Assembly: GCF_000516985.1 (NCBI RefSeq)
Contig: NW_006917093.1
Coordinates: 2,728,001 to 2,792,000, forward strand
Source: Pestalotiopsis fici W106-1
Taxonomy: Eukaryota > Ascomycota > Sordariomycetes > Amphisphaeriales > Sporocadaceae
Direction: 5' to 3'
Length of the DNA: 64,000 nucleotides
Position numbers and translations under genes: made by a program. This document shows positions 10,226 through 20,470 of the stretch, one piece after another. The number at the start of each line of letters is the position of its first letter. The stretch's first letter is position 1. The notes under the pieces were generated by a model. That model was given only the letters and a program-made list of their open reading frames with translations. It was not told where the DNA came from and searched no databases.

Positions 10226-12123
10226 TCAATTCTGCTTGGCTCCTGTTGATGACCTTTGATTCTGACTGTAAGCGGCTGATGCACGATTTCCTTGTATGAT
10301 GAGTTCAGTCTCACTTTCGCTTGATTGGCCCTGCTCGATTGCGTCGGGGCTTTTCCTGCCTCGTTCCAGGAGATCCGGTGTTTTCCGCGAAACCACCATT
10401 ACAGATGCCAAGCCAACTTCCAGATCATCCAACTGGTGTTGGTCTTCTTCGTCTTCTTCTTCGACTGGATGCGATTCCTTCCATCGTCCATAGGAATTGT
10501 GGGGAGATCGCGGTGGCATTGGATACGAGTACTTTTTGTAGTCGGCACCGTATGTGCTCGGACTGTACAAGGTATCTGAATTGGCGGTTGAGTTGTCGGT
10601 GTGCTTTGGAGTGCCTTTGCTGCTGCCGCGGGATTTGGGCCAGGTGACAGAGATGCGCGGGATCCAAGGGTCGACATATGGCCGAAGGGCTGGTAGACTG
10701 CCGCAGACCACAGCCATGAGATTTTCAATCAGACTCCAAACGACAATGTTGACATTGTTCCCTGAGATATGAAAGTCAGTCGTGTCGGATGAGATGACCA
10801 AGTAGTGCTCACATGTAGAGTCGTGGCTTTCGTCCAATACCAAAAGATACCGAAGACGGACTATACTGGCTATAGTTCCACTGTAAAAGATGGTCAGTCA
10901 GAGCTACTTATAGGTCTGGTTCGTGGGCAGCTTACAATGAAGCGAAAGCAAACATGATGGCAACTCCCCATCGCTTGCGTCCGCTGACTTGGAGTTTCCG
11001 CAGCTCGCTTATGGGTAGAACCATGAGAGCAATGTCTTCTGCTATGGAAACCACGGCACCAGAGAACACAATTATTCCTTCGTTGAAGCACTTGGCATCC
11101 GTGATGGTAGTGTCCCAGAAGGCGGATACTGGCGAGCACTGGAATATAACGACAAAGGTGTAGATCAGGCCGTGTAGAAGCTTGAAGGCCATGCAGCCTC
11201 TCACTGCCCACCGGAACCACAAGGAGCCGGCGACCTTGAAGACTCGGTAGTAGAGCAATAACACGGCCAGTTTTGATGTAATTTGGACCCAAATGTAGGC
11301 TATTTGACCGACGTAGTCCAACTGAATTATGTTAATACCATTTTTTGTGAGTATAGTTTGATATCCAAGGATAACTTACAATGAGCAGTTTTTCCGAGTT
11401 GTTCCAGTCGAAATTCCAGATGTGCAACCCAAAACCGACTTTGCCACATTCAAGCTGGATGACACCAAGAACGATTAAAAAGACCTGTGCGGTGTCAGTG
11501 CAAGTCTTTACAATACTATTGCGAGTGTTCCCTCACAGTTGCAGCAATTGACATGTAATCGTCAGACCAAAGTCCTTTGGTGAGCCTCCACCTAGCAGCA
11601 CACCGAGCGGCCACGACGGGAATGGCCAACGCAAATGTGACAATGGCGGCAGTATTGATGACATAGACCAGCGACTGTTTTGGGTAAGCCGCGCACATTG
11701 CGTTCTCGATGTACAGTGACGCTGAAATTCTTAGCCCGGTCGATCAGTCTTGTATTTCTTGAGCTCTTGTACTCACTTCCAGCATCATAGATCTCGCAGC
11801 TCAGCTGCGCACAAGTAGACAGCTCTGCTTGCGCCGTGACATTGGTACAGAAGCAGTTCAACAGAGAGGCCATGTCCGTCAATGAGCATTGTGCTGACTG
11901 CACGGCAGACAAGGCACAAGATTACTAGAGGGAAATATCAGTCATGGGCTCTGTAAAGATCACTTTCATCACTTACCGCGCAAGATGGAAATTCCATCAG
12001 GACGACTACTGGCGTCAAACTCGTGGCAGAACTCGAGGACGAGTTGGCAGTTGTGTTCTGCGCTGCAGCACCCACAGCAGCCATCAAGGCCGCTGGTCCC
12101 AGCCAAATGCGTGAGGGCAACAT
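10226..12123 (-). CDS. CFEM/PTH11-type G-protein-coupled receptor with a damaged CFEM domain, 7 exons
   Basis: Exons, in transcription order: 12123-11977, exon 2 ending 11777, 11721-11537, 11484-11380, 11321-10936, 10880-10813 and 10761-10226. Signal-peptide-like start, then a CFEM Cys-rich region (PSCA, QCSLTD, NCFC, STCAQLSC), seven hydrophobic segments including ARWRLTKGLWSDDY and IAYIWVQITSKLAVLLLYYRVF, then STWNNVNIVVWSLIE, a PTH11 hallmark that appears only after the last intron is removed. A Ser/acidic cytoplasmic tail follows. PTH11-type receptors sense surface or host cues in plant- and insect-associated fungi. Anomaly: at the natural acceptor of intron 1 (TCTAG) exon 2 would begin with TAA. 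A downstream in-frame acceptor (GTGCAG, exon start 11897) avoids the stop but deletes CFEM Cys2. Length is then 515 aa. Confidence 0.83.
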
Positions 12124-13201
12124 CTTCCAGGGCTGCTGTATTTCTGCTTTGAGTTCTCCTGGGGACGGACGATCCTGCGACAAGTTCCCTCGAGTCGTGA
12201 CTTCATCGCGGAGGCGAGGATACCTCGTTTGTACTTATAAGTAAGGCTTTCACCGGAGCATGTCCATATTGGTCACGCGGTCGGACTTGAACGAACAGCC
12301 TGTAGATATACCATATTGTTGAGCGAGTGGCTAACTCGCTTTGGTGCCCAGTCCTTCATGTGGAGGTCTCTGCGTGCAGGCACTCCCTTGGACGAGCAAG
12401 GGTGTTTTGGACGGGATGAATAGTCTGAGGGTCTCGACGCCAACAATGGAATGAGCGACAGCTTGCATGGAGCACAGCGGTTATGCACATCTACTCTGTT
12501 TCGTGTGCTAATGTCATACTATGCAAGTGCACAGGGCACTATCGCATGGTCCGATATTCAGAGACAGGGTTGAATATTGGCCAGAGGCGCATATCGCGGA
12601 TGGTGGGTGGCAGCAGATCAGATATGCCGTAGCATCCGCCCCATTTACTAACTACTATGGAGGTCGCGCGAGATCAGTCTGAAATAAACATTTCAATATG
12701 AATAAATACAGTGAAACCACTTTTTATTCTACTCATTACAACTATTTCAGCAATGCGACAAATTGAAAACCCGCTATATCATAGCAACTGTGCAAAGGTT
12801 TACCCACCAACCACCACCGAAAGCTACGGACTGAATGGCTCTCACAGTGGGAGATGCCTCAACCCTAGCAAGGTGACTCCTGCAGCCATCCTATAGCGGC
12901 CGATCAGTCCCAAACTGCCTACCTAGGAACACGAGGCTTTTACCTTTGCATCTCCTGCCACTCAAGACTGTAATTCGGAGCTTTTGACCTGTGGCACAGA
13001 TAACCATAAGTCACCCACACTACCACCACCACCTTTACTGATAACCTTACAACTCATTGAACCAATACTATGAACGACCGTGATGTGGGGTGATCGACAA
13101 ACGACCGTTTATCTCGTAATACCTGCATTCAGATGCCGATAAACACTAAAGGTTACCGGGTTCATGAGAAGCGTTCGGGGGGTCAGTGCGTATACTCTGT
13201 A

Positions 13202-13442
13202 CACCTCCTCAAGGATTATAAACGTTAGATCGTTACTTGCCCCACGCAGTGACCCAGCACCTCCCATCGGAATTTTACCACCAAAAAGAAGCCAATTTTC
13301 TATCTACTTCCATATCCAGTGCTGGAAGCTTCCATAACCCGTACACAAACAGCATAAATTATAGGGAGAGATACCTAACAGATCAGAGGGTTAGTGAGTG
13401 GAGCTTTGTACCGATCTAACATTTATAATCCTTGAGGAGGTG
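13202..13442. mobile_element. MITE-like element with 31-bp terminal inverted repeats and TA duplication
   Basis: The left arm 13202-13232 starts CACCTCCTCAAGGATTATAA; the right arm 13412-13442 is its reverse complement with one mismatch (30 of 31). Both ends are flanked by TA (13200-13201 and 13443-13444), the target duplication of Tc1/mariner-type transposons. The 241-bp element has no transposase coding capacity, so it would be mobilised in trans. The near-perfect arms suggest recent insertion. The family is not identified. Confidence 0.8.
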
Positions 13443-14929
13443 TAGAAATGTGCAAGGGACCCTTGAACGGGTCTTCCCCCTCTACAGCGCTGGGCACGCG
13501 GGGAGAAAACACACAAAGAGCTTCTTCGTTCGCCTGCTTCCCCTCCCAGAGACACACTGGCTCAACGCACCGGCGCGCCCACCAACTTGGAGGTCCCCTC
13601 TAATCATGCACGTTCGGCACTGCACAGCGAAACTTTGGTGGTGATCGCAGATGTGTCCACAAACGATAGTTGCACAGACTACAGAGTGCGACTTTGCCAC
13701 AGGGCATATCGCTTCTTTTGGCACCTTGACACGCACACATGAAAACGGCTTTGCATCGAAGCGAACTCTGTACGACTATTTGGGTCGATACGAGGTTGGA
13801 GCTGGTCATTGACGATTCTTGGTAGCACATCACCTTGAGCAACCGAGTCAGCTTCAAGGTTGGGGGCAAACGGCTGCAAATCTAATGCCGATGAAGATCG
13901 CAGCGCGATTTATGATTAAGGACATGGCCTGAAGCAGTGACAATCTCTTGCCATTCAGGCGATAGGCACTCGGTGATAGATAGCGCCTCTGTGCCAGTGA
14001 ATAGGCTTCAAGGCTGCGATATATACTCCATATATATTCCGTGCCGATCGTGTCGGACGGACATTGTTCCAGGTCCCTGCAGGGCCTCTGTATGAATTTG
14101 TCCGCCTCCAGAACAATTCACTCGGGGTCATCCAGACGGCAGACGGTGTGAATGGTGATCATAATTGGACATTTTACGGAATACCCAATGTTCTTTTCAA
14201 ACGCCAACCAATTGGCGGAGCACGAAATTGCCAGATCATCTACCGCTTCTCGGGAAGAACGCCCATGTACGCCTCAAAGTGTGTTTTGATCAGTTGTAGC
14301 GATACCGGCACTTTGATCTTGCTTTTTGCAAACATCTAAAAGAGCCATAAGAAAAGAAAGAGGTTGAGACAAAAAAAGATATACAGTAGGAGCAATGTTC
14401 CCTTGCATTGCGCCTATGTTCCGACATCTATGACCAGATGCAGCTCACAAACCGCTGTTACAATGAGAGCAGCACGACATATAACCCGCGGGCAGATCCT
14501 GTGTACCAACGTCGCAGTGAACCACGCACGTGTAAGCAGCTAATGAGTGTCGCACGCGGGCAACACGGGAAACTCCCTGCTTCCTTTCTAGTAGAATGGT
14601 ACTGTAGCATTCTATCGGCAAAAGGTCACACGTGACCTATGAGACCACGGGTTCAAGTTCATGTGTGTGTGTGCCGTAATATATAGACATTGTTTGCACA
14701 TTTTGCCAATAAATCACGTCGATCATGATATGTCTTTTTTTCTCAAATCATCTGTCGATAGAACGGGACGTGCCGGTCGCTCATGTCTCATGATGCACAA
14801 ATTGTTGATGCTTGGCATTGTGCCGTGATGAGGGACAGAAGAGGGCATCATACTTTTGTGTGTTGTCTACTTTCATGTGAAAAGGGTGACACCGAAACCG
14901 CCTTCAAAAAAGATTGCATCAAAATGAGT

Positions 14930-14938
14930 ATTTATAAG
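14930..14938 (+). promoter_or_regulatory. TATA-like box of the GMC oxidoreductase gene
   Basis: TATTTATAA lies 78 bp upstream of the GMC oxidoreductase ATG, a usual distance for a fungal TATA element with a short leader. Function is inferred from position only. Confidence 0.4.
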
Positions 14939-15015
14939 TGGCAGCAGATCCGGGAGGGAATCACTATGCGTCACTCTATTGAAGCCGTCGACTTTTTCCT
15001 GGCTAAATTTGCAAC

Positions 15016-16974
15016 ATGCTAATACGTAACACGGCTAGTATATTTTGCTGGGCAACGCTCATTACCCTAGGCACAGCCGGATACACAGCACAAGAACCGC
15101 CCCAGTATGACTATGTAGTCGTGGGCTCGGGTCCTGGTGGAGGGCCGCTGGCCGCCCGTCTCGCCATTGCAAGAAAGCGTGTCTTGCTTCTCGAGGCCGG
15201 CTCGGATCCGGGAGATCTGATCGAGTACCAGGTGCCGGCCTTCAATTTGGGGTCAACAGAGAGCAAGGAGATGCGCTGGGACTATTTCGTACATCACTAC
15301 TCGGACCCGGAAAGACAAGCCCGAGACTCCAAGATGAACTACCGTCTGCCCTCGGGCGAGCTGTACACGGGCCTATCGCCTCCTGCCGGTGCCGTGCCTC
15401 TGGGAATCCTGTACCCGCGCGCCGGGACACTCGGGGGTTGCAGCTCGCACAATGCCTTAATTACTGTCTACCCGCATCAAAGTGATTGGCGGTACATCCA
15501 GCACCTGATGGGCGATGACTCGTGGAGCCCAGAGAACATGCGCAGGTACTTTCAACGGCTTGAGAGGGCTGACTACTTGCCCATCGGCACTCCAGGGCAT
15601 GGCTTCTCGGGCTGGCTGACCATAACACGAACCTGGTTTGGATTCGTGGCGCAAGATGCAAAGCTTCTCAGTGTGGTCCTGTCGGCGGCCAGTGCTATAG
15701 GAGAAACGATCGGGGCAACGCTCAAGGGGCTAGTACAGGTTTTGGCTTTGGATATCAATACAGACTTTGCCGGCCGGGACCAACGTGAAGGCTTGTACGC
15801 AGTGCCGCTTACCGTCAACCAAGGCGTCAGGAACGGGGCCAGGGAGTTTATTCTGAGTACGGCCAATGCCAAAGGAAAGAATGGGCAAAGGAAATATCAT
15901 CTCGATATCCAACTCAATACCCTCGTCACCAAGATCAATTTTGACACGACTGGTGCAAAACCCAGGGCCGTCGGTGTCGATTATGTCATGGGGCAGAGTT
16001 TATACAAAGCAGATCCCCGTTTCCACGACAGCAAGAGTGGCACAGTAGGCAGCGTCAATGTCAAGCAGGAAGTCATCTTGTCTGCAGGTGCTTTCGAGTC
16101 GCCCAAGCTCTTGAAGCTGAGCGGTATTGGTCCGGCCAAGGAGCTGAGATCCTTCAACATACCCGTCATAGTTGATCTTCCAGGTGTTGGAAACAATCTC
16201 CAGGACCGGTACGAAACTTCGGTGATTGGCAACTCGGCATCAGACTTTGCGGTCACGCATGACTGCACTTTCTTAAGGACACCCGACGATCCCTGCCTCA
16301 AGAGATGGAAGGCGGGAAAATCAAACGACGACAGGGGTATATATGCCAGCAACAGTCTTGCCTTTGGCGTCGTGAAAAAGTCCAGCACTGCCGACGGGGA
16401 CCCAGATTTGTTCATTGCTGGTGCTCCTGGCTACTTTCCTGGATATTATCCCACGTACAGCTACAACGCTTCCCTGGACGCCAAGCACTGGTCCTGGGTT
16501 ACCTTGAAGGCGCACTCTCGTAACACAGCTGGTACTGTGAGATTGGCATCTGCAGATGCTCGAGATCTGCCGATTATAGACTTTCATTCCTTCAGTGGGA
16601 AAGACGGCAATCTCGACGTCCAAGCGGTTGTGGATGGTATGCAATTATCCCGCAAGATGTTCAGTGATCTGGTACCTCTCGAAGGCAGTTTTGAAGAAGT
16701 CTGGCCTGGAGAGGGTGTCACGGGCACCAACTTGGCTGATTTTGTGCGCAACGAGGCCTGGGGTCACCATGCCAGCTGCACAAATCCCATTGGAAAAGAT
16801 ACCGACCCCAAGGCAGTCTTGAATTCGGATTTCACCGTCAAAGGGACCAAGGGGTTGAGAGTAGTTGACGCCTCGATCTTTCCAAAGATCCCTGGGTTTT
16901 ACATTGCTGTTCCGATCTACATGATCAGTGAAAAGGCCGCCGACGTTATCCTGGGCAAAAAGTGGACAGTTTAG
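15016..16974 (+). CDS. Secreted GMC-family FAD oxidoreductase
   Basis: Intronless, 652 aa, FAD-dependent oxidation of an alcohol or related substrate. A hydrophobic N-terminus of about 25 residues predicts secretion. The dinucleotide-binding fold starts at YDYVVVGSGPGGG with the acidic residue in LLLEAGSD; GTLGGCSSHNA is the second GMC signature region; ILSAGAFESPKLLKLSGIGP is the ADP/FAD motif. Near the C-terminus WGHHASCTNPIG supplies the conserved catalytic His. The position of the second catalytic His/Asn (aligned with GOx His559) appears to be Tyr in IPGFYIAVPIYMISEKAAD; I believe this variant is typical of one GMC subfamily rather than a private loss. Substrate is unknown; glucose oxidase and choline dehydrogenase labels would be over-specific. 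Confidence 0.88.
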   Translation: MLIRNTASIFCWATLITLGTAGYTAQEPPQYDYVVVGSGPGGGPLAARLAIARKRVLLLEAGSDPGDLIEYQVPAFNLGSTESKEMRWDYFVHHYSDPERQARDSKMNYRLPSGELYTGLSPPAGAVPLGILYPRAGTLGGCSSHNALITVYPHQSDWRYIQHLMGDDSWSPENMRRYFQRLERADYLPIGTPGHGFSGWLTITRTWFGFVAQDAKLLSVVLSAASAIGETIGATLKGLVQVLALDINTDFAGRDQREGLYAVPLTVNQGVRNGAREFILSTANAKGKNGQRKYHLDIQLNTLVTKINFDTTGAKPRAVGVDYVMGQSLYKADPRFHDSKSGTVGSVNVKQEVILSAGAFESPKLLKLSGIGPAKELRSFNIPVIVDLPGVGNNLQDRYETSVIGNSASDFAVTHDCTFLRTPDDPCLKRWKAGKSNDDRGIYASNSLAFGVVKKSSTADGDPDLFIAGAPGYFPGYYPTYSYNASLDAKHWSWVTLKAHSRNTAGTVRLASADARDLPIIDFHSFSGKDGNLDVQAVVDGMQLSRKMFSDLVPLEGSFEEVWPGEGVTGTNLADFVRNEAWGHHASCTNPIGKDTDPKAVLNSDFTVKGTKGLRVVDASIFPKIPGFYIAVPIYMISEKAADVILGKKWTV

Positions 16975-17572
16975 AGTAGGCTTTGGTAGATATTTGCTTT
17001 AATCCCCCGTGCAAACTTCTCCTTCGTCTTCTTTCCATTTGAGAAAACCTGGGGGGCGGTAAGCTCTCTTCGTATTCCGAAGGAGTTTGATAGATTGATG
17101 CAAATCCATATAGCATTGAGATGGTTTGCATGAGAACCACGTTTCGGTACCCAATGACATTACACACTTAAGAAGAATCCTGGGGGAAATCATGATTAAT
17201 TATTATGGTGGTCCACGCTACTGAGTGTCTGGGTATCACTTCTGGGTTTCGTGTAACGGGGTATCTATGCTCGCTGCCTATAGTATGCTGGGTGAACCAT
17301 ATGAGACCGCACAGTGCCGGCCCGACCCAATCATGAGTTGGCGTACCAACGCAGCCTAAACAGGCTAGGACATGAGTCTGCTAATCTGGCTTGAATGATT
17401 AGGCGACCGATCTGTGGTAGGCCTGCTCGTGTCTCGTCGTATCCACGTAGATGTTTGTAGTCATCTTCGTAATCCCGAAGGATTGATTTCGCATCCAGAC
17501 CACCAAAAGATGCAAGTTTTTGTATCATGAGCGTAATAATGGGTAATAAAACGGATTCGTTTCGAGCAGCAG
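16975..17572. other. Convergent 3' spacer between GMC oxidoreductase and MED4
   Basis: About 600 bp with no coding signal on either strand. It marks the change from the accessory left part of the window to conserved housekeeping genes. Confidence 0.6.
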
Positions 17573-18571
17573 CTAGTCGCTGTCGTCGTCGTCATCGTCT
17601 CCTCCCATGAATTGGAACTGTTTTTGCTGCTGCGGTGGAGGCGGCGGGGGGCTCGAGCCTGCACCCGAGGTTGCACCAGCTTGAGCCTGGCTGACACTCG
17701 CGCGTCTGAAACTTTCCTCTCTGGCTTTTTCCTCCTCGATCCTTGCACGCTCTCGCTGCTCTCTGAACTTGCGCTCGTTCTCTTCCCGTTGCAGCCTCTC
17801 TTGTTCTTCCCTCTCCTTGGCTTCCTCTTCTTCACGTTTCTTCCGTGCCTCTTCAGCGGCCGGGTCATATCCTTGTGGGTTGATGCCTTGATCTTGGAGG
17901 AATTGGATGTTGGCAAGAGCGCCTTGACGAAGGAGATCCTCGCTTGGCCAGGGAAGAAAGTCGATGTTGGCAAGAGGGTTAAGGTGCGCCTGGAGCCCTT
18001 CAGGCAATGTGGCATTGGTCTGTTGGCTCGCCGGGTCCCCGCTCATAGCAGGCGTAGAAGCAGCGCCATTGACCTGAGCCGGTGTTCCTACACCATTAGG
18101 GGTGCCTGCCACCGGAGTCGGCACGTTTGGTGTCTCGGCGCCACTGTCTGGTTTTGCTGCCGACTCGATGGCGTTGGCTTGCGCAGCGGCGAGCACATTC
18201 GCATTGGGCATTGTTGTCTTGGAAATCCGTCTGGCATAGGCGAGGAGCTCATCGTACTTGATCGGATAGTTGGGACCGCTCGGGAAAGAGGTGGCGGGGG
18301 TGTTACCCAGCTCCTTACGAGCCTGAGCAAGTTGTGTCAGAGTATCCTTGATCTGACTGTCAAGGCCATTGGTAACACTTCGTAATCGTTGTATTCTTTC
18401 GTAATTTTGCTGGTGGACCTTGAGCTCCTCGAGGCCCTTGCCGAGTTCTTGATCAGCTGCGACCAGCTCATTCCCTTGCGAAATCGTTGGATTGTAGCGG
18501 GACACCGAATCGATGAGAGTTGCCAATGCTTTTTCTACGCGCTCAAAGCGCGCAGCCATTTGCACGTCCAT
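17573..18571 (-). CDS. MED4: Mediator of RNA polymerase II transcription subunit 4
   Basis: 332 aa, single exon from the ATG at 18571. Subunit of the Mediator middle module, nuclear, linking activators to RNA polymerase II. The N-terminal half is coiled coil (MAARFERVEKALATLIDSVS and LKVHQQNYERIQRLR). The family signature follows: PIKYDELLAYARRISKTTMP near residue 125, where Med4 proteins carry LLxYARRISK. The C-terminal half is Gln/Ala/Pro-rich, with a Glu/Arg-rich helix and an Asp-rich tail (GGDDDDDDSD). The open frame continues upstream to 18820 but has no convincing in-frame ATG; an acceptor-like TTTGCAG lies just before ASRQTKQP, so an upstream 5' exon cannot be excluded. Confidence 0.87.
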   Translation of the reverse strand: MDVQMAARFERVEKALATLIDSVSRYNPTISQGNELVAADQELGKGLEELKVHQQNYERIQRLRSVTNGLDSQIKDTLTQLAQARKELGNTPATSFPSGPNYPIKYDELLAYARRISKTTMPNANVLAAAQANAIESAAKPDSGAETPNVPTPVAGTPNGVGTPAQVNGAASTPAMSGDPASQQTNATLPEGLQAHLNPLANIDFLPWPSEDLLRQGALANIQFLQDQGINPQGYDPAAEEARKKREEEEAKEREEQERLQREENERKFREQRERARIEEEKAREESFRRASVSQAQAGATSGAGSSPPPPPPQQQKQFQFMGGDDDDDDSD

Positions 18572-19017
18572 GTTTGCGCTGTTGGAGTCTCCTATCGGGG
18601 CCGTGGTAGGCTGTTTGGTCTGTCGCGATGCTGCAAATAATGTGAAGTTCGTTACGGCATGTGATGAATGAAGCTTGGGGAGCTGTGAGCACTGAGAGCA
18701 GGCAGGTACTGAAAGCCAGTCAGGTAAACAAACCAAGCTAAGCCCAACCCGTGCTAGATTGTCTAGATCCCAGCATGCAAGTTCAATGAACAATGCCTGC
18801 AAAGCAATTGTGGCGTACAATCCCGCTGTCCAATCCGATCAACCGCGATTCCTGGTGCAAAATGTGGCTGTGCACTGTACCACGGCTCATTCCGGGGCGC
18901 TACAACAAAGAATCTCGCGCAAGAACCTCCAGGCCGAAGCTTCACCAAGAGACCTGAGCAATTCAGATAAACCAGCAATTGAACACCCACCCTCGTTCGT
19001 GCGCACTTACCGGCAAG
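18572..19017. promoter_or_regulatory. Divergent promoter region of MED4 and QCR10
   Basis: 446 bp between the start codons of two oppositely oriented housekeeping genes, so both promoters must lie here. No TATA box stands out, as expected for constitutive genes. No other feature seen. Confidence 0.55.
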
Positions 19018-19843
19018 ATGGCCAAGAACGTATGTCGAAATTCCTTCTCACTGGGGCATCTCCACGTCCTCTTCCGCCTCCCTCTGGTCCCAGTCAATGA
19101 CTTGCCAGCCTTCGCCGTCACCGTTGAGCCCGCTCCGTACTGACGTCTCTTCTGCTTCCAGGTTCCCGGTCCCGCTTACCCGACATACAAGAGCCCATAC
19201 GGCCCTAAGTGAGTCAACAACAGTCTTTCCGAATTCTTCCCTGGGAACATATGTGCGGCCTCGGCCAAGAGTTGGCATTGCGTACATCGAACGATGTGAT
19301 TACGCTGTCGAGAGATGGAAATCCAGGGCGCAGCATTCAAAGGAAAAGGCCATACGGGTTGATCAAAGCAACGACATATATACACCTACTGAGCAGCTAT
19401 TACGGAGCAACGCGACTGACCTGCGCTTTCCTTAGGTACCACTACCAGCCCAACGTTGCTGGATGGACTTCTAAGCAGTTTGCCGGCCTGTAAGCAACCC
19501 CCCTTCGAAATCCCCGTACCTTCCGACTGTCACTGGGCAACGTAGCAACTATCTGCTGCAGCAACAAACATGCATCTTCGCATTGTTGGCGGCTCATTGA
19601 GTGAGATCGAGTCAGATATCGGAACACAAACAAGGCCAAGCGACGCGGGTTCAGCTACAATTGACTAACATTCTCGGGTAATGCAGTGGTTTCAGGGCTG
19701 GTGCCTTTGGTGGTGTCGCCCTCTTTGCCGTCATCTTCTACGCCTCCGGTATCCCCCGTGTGCAGGACGACATCCTCAAGAAGATCCCTGGTCTCAGAAG
19801 CTACTACGAGAGGGACATTCCCGCATCTGACAACCCCTTCTAA
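19018..19843 (+). CDS. QCR10: Ubiquinol-cytochrome c reductase (complex III) subunit 10, 4 exons
   Basis: Exons 19018-19029, 19162-19208, 19436-19489 and 19687-19843 join to 89 aa. The first exon encodes only MAKN. The product has the small matrix segment SPYGPKYHYQPNVAGW, a single transmembrane helix (AGAFGGVALFAVIFYASGIP) and the QCR10-type end VQDDILKKIPGLRSYYERDIPASDNPF; yeast Qcr10 ends with a comparable QDTLYKKIPLLG...PEDKP pattern. It is an accessory subunit of the bc1 complex in the inner mitochondrial membrane that helps stabilise the Rieske protein. Introns make up about two thirds of the gene, which is why no long open frame reveals it. Confidence rests on the tail motif and topology. 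Confidence 0.8.
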
Positions 19844-20470
19844 ACGAAACTCAACTACCCGGGGCTTGTGTTTAGAGGTGTTTTGGGGGAGGGCTTAGAG
19901 GACGGCTTGGAGGATTCGAGACACAAACAAGTGAGAATACTTGCCGCAAAGCATGGCGAAGCGGGCCTCCTGTACAAAATGACACAATAGACTATACGAC
20001 CATCTTTTCATCCATCAAGAACGTGTCCTGTGCAACCCTCAGCGATATGATGTGGCTTGCTTATTCGCCTATTAACATAAATAAATCAACATGGTGAAAG
20101 TGTCGGGGTTATTCCAGCATGAAACCGCAAAGCAGAGTCCATCGAACCAACAGAATTCGCGACATCTCAAGCAAGGGGTTATAATGATGAATGACGCCGT
20201 ATTTACTGAAGATGATATTTGCTCAAGATATCAATTTCTTGAGATCGCCCGAATGAGGTGGCATGAAACAACAGGAAAGTATTCCTACTACAATTCCAAT
20301 TGATGTGTTTTGTCTTTAACCGTCCGATCTATGGTGGACTTCTTTTGCCCATTTACATGCTCTCTACCAATAAGCTCAGATACAACCAGAAGGATCTTAT
20401 GGTATCATAATGTACAAAGTGTACAAAATTATTTCTGGAGACTAATCTTGTGCCCGCATTTCGCTGTGCT
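19844..20470. other. Convergent 3' spacer between QCR10 and DHODH
   Basis: About 630 bp, somewhat AT-rich, holding both 3' UTRs. No gene or repeat is apparent. Confidence 0.6.

Larger units (their letters stand above)
12124..15015. other. 2.9-kb gene-free interval with a MITE
   Basis: No convincing gene on either strand. Open frames such as 14064-14339 show no domain, codon regularity or intron signals. The interval holds the inverted-repeat element at 13202-13442 and the promoter of the GMC oxidoreductase at its right end. A palindromic AT-rich run lies near 14020-14040. Confidence 0.55.

Noticed and set aside
14064..14339. 91-aa ORF in the gene-free interval
   Set aside because: No recognisable motif, and it lacks supporting promoter or splice signals.
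902..16974. Secondary-metabolite gene cluster
   Set aside because: SDR, GMC oxidoreductase and a zinc-finger gene are suggestive, but there is no PKS, NRPS, terpene cyclase or other backbone gene in the window.
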